Below are positions 1 through 6,699 of a DNA stretch of 18,784 bases, piece by piece. The position numbers and the translations under genes are program-made. The notes under the pieces are model-generated. The model had not been told where the DNA came from. It saw only the letters and a list, made by a program, of their open reading frames with translations, and ran no database searches. Positions within the stretch are counted from its first letter, which is position 1; each line of letters starts with the position of its first letter. Origin of the DNA: Saprospiraceae bacterium (GTDB taxonomy: Bacteria; Bacteroidota; Bacteroidia; Chitinophagales; Saprospiraceae); the NCBI GenBank assembly GCA_007125435.1, contig SLDF01000252.1, positions 1 through 18,784 of the forward strand, read 5' to 3'.

Positions 1-148
1 ATAATTCTATCTAACTTGTTTTTATAACACTGGCAATCAGTCATTTATGCTTTTGTGCTTTTCAATACGATTCACTTGATTTGTCAAAAAAGTTAGCTCT
101 TTTTTGTCAGTTTTATGAACTCTTAAAATTCGGGTCAAAAGTTTCAAT

Positions 149-200
149 AAATATTGCCTGTTTTACCCACTTTGCAGTGAGTAGCAGGCAATATTTTTTT
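149..200 (+). terminator. Intrinsic terminator of an upstream gene
   Basis: A perfect 12-bp inverted repeat (149-160 with 185-196, core AATATTGCCTG / CAGGCAATATT) is followed directly by T residues to about 201. The 24-nt loop holds a second hairpin, ACCCACT-TTGC-AGTGAGT, with one mismatch, so the whole folds as one long stem. The T tract lies on the plus-strand 3' side, so it should end a plus-strand transcript entering from before position 1. Apart from this and a weak promoter candidate, nothing else is visible in 1-322. Confidence 0.8.
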
Positions 201-269
201 TAGACTACGTTACCTGCCTCTCATTAGCTATTATATGGATATCTAGTATTTTGTAGTGCCTTGTTCATG

Positions 270-297
270 TTTGAGAGGGTTAGATTTATTATTTTTG
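270..297 (+). promoter_or_regulatory. Weak candidate promoter for the Rpn-family gene
   Basis: TATTTTTG at 290-297 matches the Bacteroidota -7 consensus TAnnTTTG, and TTTG at 270-273 could be the -33 element. The 16-nt spacing is shorter than the usual 19-20. It would give a leader of about 20 nt before the ATG at 323. The motif is common in AT-rich DNA, so support is limited. Confidence 0.25.
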
Positions 298-498
298 GCA
301 AAATAAGATAATAGTCCCCTCGATGAAGGAAGATATCAATAACATTCACGATAAATTTGTCAGAGCATCTTTCTCTGATCCTGAGCGGGCAGCTGCTTCA
401 TTTCAGACCATCTTGCCTGTCGAGCTAGTCAATCAAATAAAATGGGATACCCTAAAAGTTTTAAATGAATCCTATATTGATGATAAGTTGGATGAGTA

Positions 499-505
499 TT
501 TTTTG
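499..505 (+). other. Possible -1 slippery heptamer in the Rpn gene
   Basis: The heptamer T TTT TTG lies in the X XXY YYZ phase relative to the upstream frame. A -1 slip here reads Tyr-Phe-Leu then GAC (505-507), restoring the family sequence without an insertion or loss. The upstream frame stops at 509-511, just after the site. I found no clear stimulatory stem or pseudoknot in the next 40 nt. Confidence 0.35.
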
Positions 506-1104
506 ACTTAGTTTTTGAGGTTGATTTGCATGAGACAAAGACGAATGGCCAGGTTGATATTGTTTTACTTTTCGAGCATAAGAGTTCTCCAGATAAGCAT
601 GTACTTTTTCAGGTAGGCTATTACATGTTTGCACATTACATCAAGGTTATTAGGAGAAAGGAGGGTTTAAAACCATTGGTGCCTGTTATATATTATCAGG
701 GCAGTCGCAAGTGGGAAGCACCTACACTGTCTGAAATCTTTGAGGATTATCCATCCAATGTCAAAGGCTATTTACCTGTAATAAATCACATCTTTGTAGC
801 CTTGAGAAGCTTGCCAAACGAAACACTATTATCTATCAAAAATTCGCTCATGGCCTCTGCAATGATAGCCCAGAAGTGGAGAAACAACCCAACTACTATC
901 GCTGAAGAGATTGCTAAGATATTTTCACTGTTTGACGAGGAGATTAATGATAGGAACTTTTTTGAAATGACTTTCATTTACATTCTAAAAGCATCGAAAT
1001 TAGAACTTGAGATGATAAAAGAAGTAATTGATACTATACCGCCAAAAGCAAAAGATCAAGTTATGACAACGTATTCTAAAATAATTGAGCAAGGTAAAAT
1101 AGAA

Positions 1105-1200
1105 GGGGAACAAATTGGTATGCAAAAGGGAGAGCAGATCGGTATGCAAAAGGGAGAGCAGATCGGTATGCAGAAAGGGGAACAGATCGGTATCAAAAAA
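1105..1200 (+). repeat. Four in-frame 24-bp tandem repeats in the Rpn gene tail
   Basis: Four consecutive units encode GEQIGMQK, GEQIGMQK, GEQIGMQK and GEQIGIKK. Units two and three are almost identical at DNA level, while the first and last have diverged at wobble and a few other positions. Units are whole multiples of three, so copy changes keep the frame. Such charged repeats close to the C terminus are common in Rpn-family proteins. Confidence 0.9.
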
Positions 1201-1348
1201 GGTAAAATTGAGGTTGTTTTAAAGTCGCATGACCAGGATTTGCCTATCTCAGTCATAGCAGATATAACAGGTCTTACCCTTTCTGATATCGAGAGTATCC
1301 TAGAAGAGCATAATAATAACCATTGATATCTATATCATAAATCAGAAC

Positions 1349-1500
1349 CTTGTATCAGCGATGTATAGGGGTTGCGGAGAAAAGGTTTAGACAGACTCAA
1401 TATAGTCCAACCATAGAATCGAGGTCAAACGAATAGAGAGCCAAGTAATCCACCAGCAGAATGTAGCTACCTATCGACTTTCGCAGGACATAGACGCCCA
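1349..1500 (+). repeat. Possible decayed copy of the dispersed GC-rich repeat
   Basis: Three blocks match the intact copies in the same order: CTTGTATCAGCGATG (intact copy at 6552: CTTGCATCAGCGATG), CGAATAGAGAGCC at 1430 (intact copy: CGAATAGCGAGCC), and a right end of GTAGC at 1463 with GACGCCC at 1493. The 30-nt distance from GTAGC to GACGCC equals that in the copy at 6631-6661. An ungapped comparison of the last 37 nt with the copy at 15542 gives 22 identities by my count. The middle does not align and I see no terminal repeat, so this is tentative. I see nothing else in the gap 1327-1550. Confidence 0.35.
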
Positions 1501-1550
1501 AGCATGAATTCTATGGACTTCTCTGCCTGCAGCGATTATATAAGCAGACT

Positions 1551-2291
1551 TCAAAAGAATAAAAACTTGACACCGGCTGTTAGGAGTACAATTACCAGCA
1601 AGCTAAGGATGATTCGATTGTCAATACGGCTTGTTCCATGTTTACTACCAATTGTGCCCCCAAGAACAACTGCGATAACCCAAAGATAAATATCAGTATC
1701 AATATATCTGTAGGCGGCAATGTGACCGGAGAGGGCCGAGATAGAGTTTAAGAGGATGAATAAGGCTGCAATACCTGAAGTCTGCTTTACTGAGGCCCAG
1801 CCCATCAGTAGAATAATCGGAGAAAGGAATATCCCGCCCCCTACACCGATTAGCCCTGAGAAAAGTCCAATAACCGAGCCTATGATGATACCATGAAGCA
1901 TAGGCATTGAACTGTTGACATCCTTGTGAAGACTATTTAAGCTTGTTTTGAACACTATCATTCCGGCAGATAGAATGAGAAATCCTCCTGCTATCAGCTT
2001 GAATAGCTCAGGAGCCAATTGCATGTAACCACCTACGAATGAAAAGGGGATAGATGCCGACACTACAATTAAGAATAGCCTCTGGTCAAAAAAACCTTTG
2101 CGAATAAAATTGAACGAGGCGATAGCAGCTACGACAATATTTAATGTCAAAGAAATGGGCTTGATGGTGTCAGGTGCAAATGATAGCAATGCCATTATAG
2201 CCAGGTAGCCTGAAGCTCCTGCATGACCTACCGAAGAATATAATACAGCAACTATAAAGAAAAGAATCAGCGCTAAATAGGTTGAATCCAT
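1551..2291 (-). CDS. Sulfite exporter TauE/SafE family membrane permease
   Basis: This 246-residue protein is almost wholly hydrophobic, with about seven or eight membrane segments. It has the two-half layout of the TauE/SafE (DUF81) family: a first glycine-rich motif VGHAGASGYLA at residues 21-31 and a second, FSGLIGVGGGIFLSPIILLMG, around 144-164. Family members move sulfite, organosulfonates or other small anions across the inner membrane; the substrate cannot be told from sequence. It starts 26 bp downstream of the TPR lipoprotein stop on the same strand, so the two are probably co-transcribed. Length is normal for the family. The final codons overlap nothing, and no terminator was seen after the stop. 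Confidence 0.85.
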   Translation of the reverse strand: MDSTYLALILFFIVAVLYSSVGHAGASGYLAIMALLSFAPDTIKPISLTLNIVVAAIASFNFIRKGFFDQRLFLIVVSASIPFSFVGGYMQLAPELFKLIAGGFLILSAGMIVFKTSLNSLHKDVNSSMPMLHGIIIGSVIGLFSGLIGVGGGIFLSPIILLMGWASVKQTSGIAALFILLNSISALSGHIAAYRYIDTDIYLWVIAVVLGGTIGSKHGTSRIDNRIILSLLVIVLLTAGVKFLFF

Positions 2292-2317
2292 TGGTCAGGC
2301 GTAGGTTATGTTAGTAT

Positions 2318-3868
2318 CTAAAGCTCTTTAGTATCGAGCAATGACAGAGCAAATGCCTTGCCTTCCTTTGACATTGTTCTATTTGGTGCCTGTACAAGAG
2401 ATTGTTTAAAGTAGTCTATGGCCTTGTCAGGGTGACCATCTTTAATCTGCCATTCACCCATCAATTCCGCTGAGGGTTTTACGATAGGAGGTGGACCATA
2501 TGCCTGGCTTATTTCCATTTCAATATTTACGGCCTCTTGTAATAGACTGTAAGCTTTTTCTTCTTCGCCACTTAGCCTTGCCATTAGTGCTTGACTTTGT
2601 ATCTCCATGACCTTCGCCTGTTGGATGTCAAAGCTGTTTGGAACGGTAGGGTCAGATCCACTGCAAAGCTTTACATCTTCTGAAGATAAGAAAATCTCGT
2701 TGAAATAAATGTCCTTTTTGATAGCCCTTGACAACTCATATAATGATGCACTGTCCCTTCGGTTGTAAGCTTTCATAGATTTTACACTTCTATCTATGGT
2801 TCTATAAAGTACATTGAGATCGTTCATCTCCATCTTGATATCCAAAGATGGATGATTGAATTGGTTGGTACCTATGGCAAAGGTGCTTCGCATTAGCACA
2901 AGGTGATATCTTGCTCTGACACTAGGTAGTTCTTCGCAATAATCCATCATGTCCTCAAGAAGAGACTGTGCTTTATCGTATTTGCCGACTTGAATATATC
3001 CATACAACAGCCAATGTAGAGAGTGATAGTCAAGCGCATCATTGCTTAGACCTTTACTAATTTTTCTGTCGTATGAGGCTTTCCAGGAGTCTTCATTAGA
3101 GCTGATGACTTTGGACCAGTCGCCAATGGCGAGATATATATGCGAAGGCATATGTAATGCATGTGCCGCACTAGGCGCTACCTCACTGTATCTATCAGCC
3201 GCAGCTACTGCCTGACGAGCATTTTCAGGATCATCATAAGCATGAATATAATAATGTAAAGCGCCCGGGTGTCGGGGACTTCTTTCTATGACTTCTTTGG
3301 CTATATCGGCAGCTTTTTGGTGGATAGCTTCATCTCGACCACTGCTTATAGACCCGAGTAGAGCAATGCTGTAGAATGAAGCTACTTCATCATGACCGGG
3401 ATACTTTTCATACATTTTTTTCATATGCTCGGCATATGCCTGGTCATTATCTTCCTTGCTACCTTGGCCGTATAGCGTATGGATGGCTCTCATAAAGTCT
3501 TTCTCTATTTCAGTCTGAGCCAGATCTATTCTTTTTTCCGGATCAGTTGATAAGGCGTTGAGTATGAGCATTGCTTTGTCTTTGTCTTGAAATCGCCAAA
3601 GTGGATGATTACAAGTCATAGCCTCTCCCCAATACGCCATCACAAAGTCTGGATCAATGGTTCGTGCAGCTAGAAATGCATCGGCCGCATCTTCAAATTC
3701 AAAACTGTGGAGTAATAATAAGCCCCTTTTGAAGCTGGATTGAGCCTCCTCTTTACCATCCACCTCAAAACTCAGGTCACCTAATTGCTCCTTTCCCTGA
3801 TCACTGCAACCAAGCATTACCATTAGCGGTAATAATTGTAGAAAAATTATCCTCTTTAACATATTCAT
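2318..3868 (-). CDS. TPR-repeat lipoprotein
   Basis: The 516-residue product has a lipoprotein signal: a short charged N terminus, a hydrophobic stretch and the lipobox MLGC with the acylated cysteine at residue 21. The mature part is helical with tetratricopeptide-like units, for example around residues 45-90 (FKRGLLLLHSFEFEDAADAF, then DPDFVMAYWGEAM) and 205-250 (HPGALHYYIHAYDDPENA, HMPSHIYLAIGDW). These strings are typical of a TPR family widespread in Bacteroidota and other bacteria, of unknown specific role; scaffolding in the cell envelope is the usual inference. A second possible ATG lies two codons in and would also keep the signal. It leads a likely two-gene unit with the TauE/SafE permease. 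Confidence 0.85.
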   Translation of the reverse strand: MNMLKRIIFLQLLPLMVMLGCSDQGKEQLGDLSFEVDGKEEAQSSFKRGLLLLHSFEFEDAADAFLAARTIDPDFVMAYWGEAMTCNHPLWRFQDKDKAMLILNALSTDPEKRIDLAQTEIEKDFMRAIHTLYGQGSKEDNDQAYAEHMKKMYEKYPGHDEVASFYSIALLGSISSGRDEAIHQKAADIAKEVIERSPRHPGALHYYIHAYDDPENARQAVAAADRYSEVAPSAAHALHMPSHIYLAIGDWSKVISSNEDSWKASYDRKISKGLSNDALDYHSLHWLLYGYIQVGKYDKAQSLLEDMMDYCEELPSVRARYHLVLMRSTFAIGTNQFNHPSLDIKMEMNDLNVLYRTIDRSVKSMKAYNRRDSASLYELSRAIKKDIYFNEIFLSSEDVKLCSGSDPTVPNSFDIQQAKVMEIQSQALMARLSGEEEKAYSLLQEAVNIEMEISQAYGPPPIVKPSAELMGEWQIKDGHPDKAIDYFKQSLVQAPNRTMSKEGKAFALSLLDTKEL

Positions 3869-4190
3869 ATTTAATTCTAACTCATTACCTGGTTAGATTC
3901 TTTTTGAAACTCTCCTTTCACTTTTATTTCGCTTATTCGACTTTCCAATGTACAAACGATTAAAATAATTCCCAAAAATTGGGTTTAATAAATCAACGGC
4001 TTCTTATTGAAACAAATAAGATTTTAACCGTATTTAGCACCAGATTGAGCTTGTCAAAGCCTTATCCCAGTTATCCCTGATATATATCTTTGAATAAAAA
4101 TAAGCAGTTTGTTTTTTACTTCCTAAATTCACTTAGAATCCCTTTGCCGCCATACTATTGGAGTTGGCGATCTCGTGTAACTTACCTAAA
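3869..4190. other. Non-coding gap between two minus-strand genes
   Basis: No convincing ORF lies in this 322-bp AT-rich stretch. It holds the candidate promoter for the TPR lipoprotein and a short inverted repeat CCCAA-AAA-TTGGG at 3971-3983. No clear terminator was found for the gene ending at 4191; the only nearby pairing is a 4-bp CGCC/GGCG stem around 4148-4170. Confidence 0.5.
3945..3976 (-). promoter_or_regulatory. Candidate Bacteroidota-type promoter for the TPR lipoprotein
   Basis: Read on the minus strand, TTTG (3976-3973) is followed after 20 nt by TACATTGG (3952-3945), close to the TTTG-N19/20-TAnnTTTG consensus with one deviation in the -7 element. Transcription would begin near 3938 and leave a leader of about 70 nt before the ATG at 3868. 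Confidence 0.35.
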
Positions 4191-5387
4191 TCAATGGCAA
4201 GCATTATTGTTCTGGATAAAATATCGTCTGTCATCTAAATAAACAGTTTCATTCGAATTCTGATTAGCACTCAGTCGGAAGTGTCGTACGCTACCATCCC
4301 CAAAATAAAAGTAAATTATTTGGTTTTGGCCCTCTGAGGTAATTTTCCAGGATCCGGAATTTTTTGACTGACCGGCATAAGACAAAACTGAGGCACCCCC
4401 ACTTAATCCAGATGTATTTGAAGAATAGTAAAAACGACCATCAGAGCATAAGTCATAACTCCAGCGATCTGAGATTCCTCCGGATGTTTGCATGAAGAGT
4501 AATTGTCGGCCACTTAGTGCTTGTCGCCATTGCTTAGCTTCAGCACCCTCAGGCACCTTATGGAAAGTCATCGACTCTCCAACACCTATAGCTGTTCTCA
4601 CCAAATCCATGTCAGGCTGCCTGCCCGCATGTATGGCAATGATAAGTGCCCCGCCTCCATGCGGTGATGGGAAATATAAACTATGAGCACATGCTTCATT
4701 GCCATTTGTGATACCAGAGTATTGTACCCATAGCACGTTATTCTCCAATAATTGATAAGTCCCAAACATTTGTGTTTGACTAGTCGCGTCTTCATATGGC
4801 TCTATTTCAGAAATCACACCGTTATAGTCATTGTAATGGTGAGGTGTAATAAGCAGATACATTTCCGAGGTTTGGACTTCAGGAGCCATAGCAAACCCTG
4901 ATTCATTTTGCTCAAATTTCCATCCGTTGGGTGCATTGAAAGAAAAACTACCTGATGGAGCTTTTAGTTTTTGACCTCTTGCAGGAGTGGTTGATCCGGT
5001 GATGTCGGTATGCGCTGACTGATTGTTTGAAGGTGTCATTGTTTGTTTATCCCCTATTTTCTGAGGAGCATCACCGTTAATTTTCGTCATTGGTAATAAT
5101 AACCCTTCGCTCTCTACGTAATACTGGCCATCTACCAAAGCAAAGTCAATATCAATGTCATGGCCATTGTAGTCATAAGTCCCTTGTAGGAATCCGTCAA
5201 TTAATTCTGCAGAAAAATCATATGCGACATCTTGCACAATAACCTCCCCGAAGTAGAAATCTCCTTCCTTTTCAATAGTTAATTGGACAAGATCTTGTTC
5301 ACTGGTGTAAGATCCACTGTAGACATCGTTTTGAGCTATACACATTGCAGAGTAGATTATCAATTGGAAAATTAATATGAGTCTCAT
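4191..5387 (-). CDS. Secreted protein of unknown function
   Basis: I do not recognise this 398-residue protein. It has a signal peptide (hydrophobic residues 3-18, likely cleavage after Cys-Ile-Ala at about residue 18, before QNDVY). Residues 22-105 form a beta-rich segment (GSYTSEQDLVQLTIEKEG, then GFLQGTYDYNG) resembling a small lipocalin-like or calycin fold. A Ser/Thr-rich linker at about 110-140 leads to a central part starting FNAPNGWKFEQ, and the C-terminal 100 residues are again beta-rich with Gly/Ser/Tyr (GRFYYSSNTSG, HFRLSANQN, VYLDDRRYF). This suggests an exported binding or structural protein with two beta modules. No catalytic motif is visible and there is no type IX sorting domain. 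It lies 51 bp downstream of the SDR gene start side on the same strand order, so it could be read with or before that gene. Confidence 0.7.
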   Translation of the reverse strand: MRLILIFQLIIYSAMCIAQNDVYSGSYTSEQDLVQLTIEKEGDFYFGEVIVQDVAYDFSAELIDGFLQGTYDYNGHDIDIDFALVDGQYYVESEGLLLPMTKINGDAPQKIGDKQTMTPSNNQSAHTDITGSTTPARGQKLKAPSGSFSFNAPNGWKFEQNESGFAMAPEVQTSEMYLLITPHHYNDYNGVISEIEPYEDATSQTQMFGTYQLLENNVLWVQYSGITNGNEACAHSLYFPSPHGGGALIIAIHAGRQPDMDLVRTAIGVGESMTFHKVPEGAEAKQWRQALSGRQLLFMQTSGGISDRWSYDLCSDGRFYYSSNTSGLSGGASVLSYAGQSKNSGSWKITSEGQNQIIYFYFGDGSVRHFRLSANQNSNETVYLDDRRYFIQNNNACH

Positions 5388-5438
5388 GAAAGTTTAGTTG
5401 TTTTGTGATATACTGGATGGTGATCTATTTTGAGATGA

Positions 5439-6419
5439 TTATCTATTAATGGCATTTTTTAGAAAAACTTCTGCCTCTGTCAGTTTTACATCAAAGGTTG
5501 CAGCTGTATCCTCTGCATCTTTGACTATGCAGTCATTCATGGCAGACAGATGGTTTAACTTCATGATGTTTCCTGCGGGCGGATTAAATAAAGATAGTAC
5601 CTGCCCCATAAGCTTGATTACAAAAGGCGGAGTAGAGCTGATTTTTAGAGGTTTATCCAGCAGTTTTTCAAAGATGTCTTTGATTTCTAATGGCGTAAGA
5701 GCCTCAGGTCCGCCAATAGTGATAATGCTTTTTTCAGCTGAGGAGTGGCCAATAGATTTGATATGAAACTCTGCAACATCGTCTACACAAATATAAGAGT
5801 GTCTTCGGTCTCCTTTACCAATGACATTGAACTTACCCTTATTCTCGATATCGTGTTTTATACCTTCAAAAAAGTTAGCTGAAAATTTAAATGGTCTTTT
5901 TATGGTTGCATTCGCAGCATTTTTTATTGGAATATCTGTCCCAAAAAATGGGAAATATACATCCATAAATGTACACGGTCTGATGATTGTGTAATTTAAG
6001 GATGAGGTCTGTAAAGCAGCCTCAATGGCTCTCTTTGCATTTGATAAGGGTATAGCGTTAGTTTGCGAGCCATATTCTATTGACGATGTATAAATGAACT
6101 GCTTGACGTCTGATCTTTCACTTGCCTCAATTAAGTCTTTGATACCGTTAATATCTACATTTTTAAAATTATCCTCTTTTCTTCTTGGTGATGCAGAGTT
6201 TGCTGTACAGATCACAACATCCATGCCTTTGACAGCATTTAATAAACTGTTTTTATCTTGTAGATCAGCTTTTAAAAGAGTTGTATTAGGAAGATCTTGT
6301 AATGATTTCGTATTGGAACCGTCTCTGTGCATCGCAAAAAGCTGGTATTTTTCATGGGGTAGTTTTTGACAGATAGCTGTGCCCAATTGGCCCGTAGCGC
6401 CGACGACAAGTATTTTCAT
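5439..6419 (-). CDS. NmrA-like atypical SDR, NAD(P)-binding
   Basis: The 326-residue protein opens with MKILVVGATGQLG, a Rossmann nucleotide-binding loop GxxGxxG at residues 7-13. DLQDKNSLLNAVKGMDVVI at about 52-70 and FIYTSSIEYGS at 108-118 follow the extended-SDR plan. Where classical SDRs carry YxxxK, this protein reads LSNAK (125-129): the lysine is kept but the tyrosine is replaced by leucine. That favours an atypical NmrA/complex I NDUFA9-like member, a quinone- or nucleotide-sensing or reductase protein, over a sugar epimerase. The ATG at 6419 was chosen because the fold begins there; an in-frame ATG at 6533 would add 38 residues without family similarity. The dispersed repeat copy at 6521-6693 lies about 100 bp upstream. 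Confidence 0.82.
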   Translation of the reverse strand: MKILVVGATGQLGTAICQKLPHEKYQLFAMHRDGSNTKSLQDLPNTTLLKADLQDKNSLLNAVKGMDVVICTANSASPRRKEDNFKNVDINGIKDLIEASERSDVKQFIYTSSIEYGSQTNAIPLSNAKRAIEAALQTSSLNYTIIRPCTFMDVYFPFFGTDIPIKNAANATIKRPFKFSANFFEGIKHDIENKGKFNVIGKGDRRHSYICVDDVAEFHIKSIGHSSAEKSIITIGGPEALTPLEIKDIFEKLLDKPLKISSTPPFVIKLMGQVLSLFNPPAGNIMKLNHLSAMNDCIVKDAEDTAATFDVKLTEAEVFLKNAINR

Positions 6420-6520
6420 AGTGTTAGGTTTTATAGTGATAGTCTGAAAAAGAAACTCTGTAAAAATACACTTTTTTACTGTAAAACCATGATAATCAGC
6501 CTGGAAAACAAAATTTATCT

Positions 6521-6693
6521 GGACGAATTCCAAAATATCGTTTTTTCTGATCTTGCATCAGCGATGCGAAGTGGGTCACGAGCGCATGCGAGTGAGTCCG
6601 GAGGACCGAGCGAATAGCGAGCCCCGGAGCGTAGCGACCTGACGACGCAAGGAGGAAGGTGATGCCAAAATCGACAAAACGAAATACACCCAC
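6521..6693 (+). repeat. Dispersed GC-rich repeat, copy 1 (short type)
   Basis: This non-coding element is GC-rich against AT-rich flanks and shares its two ends with the copies at 10212-10385 and 15542-15732. Its left end has CAAAATATCG, TTTTCTG and TGCATCAGCG; its right end has GTAGCGACCTGACGACG, GGAGGAAGGTGATGCC, CGACAAAACGAAAT and CACCC. The outer ends form an imperfect inverted repeat of about 25 bp, and inside these GCATCA pairs with TGATGC. The middle differs from the other two copies: it is 19 bp shorter and contains GTCC-GGA-GGAC and TCCGG/CCGGA pairings. A 6-bp direct repeat TTATCT flanks it (6515-6520 and 6694-6699), which could be a target duplication. It lies between the SDR start and the galactokinase stop. 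The rest of the gap 6420-6699 shows nothing else firm. Confidence 0.8.
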
Positions 6694-6699
6694 TTATCT

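Larger units (their letters stand above)
323..1326 (+). pseudogene. Rpn-family recombination-promoting nuclease/putative transposase, frame-disrupted
   Basis: The first frame (323-511) encodes the family's N-terminal pattern (HDKFVRASFSDPERAAASFQ, later LDEYF) and stops after 62 codons. The rest continues in the -1 frame to 1326 with DLVFEVDLHE, then VDIVLLFEHKSSPDKH, the E-x-K part of the PD-(D/E)XK nuclease core. Joining the frames at 505 gives about 334 residues, near full family length. Family knowledge: Rpn proteins are DNA endonucleases, toxic when expressed, linked to recombination and phage defence. Near the C terminus is a fourfold GEQIGMQK repeat, typical of the family's variable tail. 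The break sits on a T6 run, so it may be a mutation, a sequencing error or programmed -1 frameshifting. Read separately, the downstream frame could start at TTG 526. No Shine-Dalgarno site precedes 323. No partner gene is adjacent. Confidence 0.8.

Noticed and set aside
1105..1200. CRISPR-like short tandem repeat
   Set aside because: The units are contiguous, have no spacers, and are in-frame coding repeats of the Rpn protein.
1056..1256. Minus-strand ORF rich in Cys-Ser-Pro-Phe repeats
   Set aside because: It is the antisense reading of the 24-bp repeats in the Rpn gene and has no independent support.
6460..6479. GTAAAAA-TACACT-TTTTTAC hairpin upstream of the SDR gene
   Set aside because: The stem is made of A and T only apart from one pair, and lies in an AT-rich leader; too weak to call a terminator or operator.
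6420..6533. N-terminal extension of the SDR to an ATG at 6533
   Set aside because: The extra 38 residues precede the Rossmann fold start MKILVVGATG and look like translated intergenic DNA reaching into repeat copy 1.
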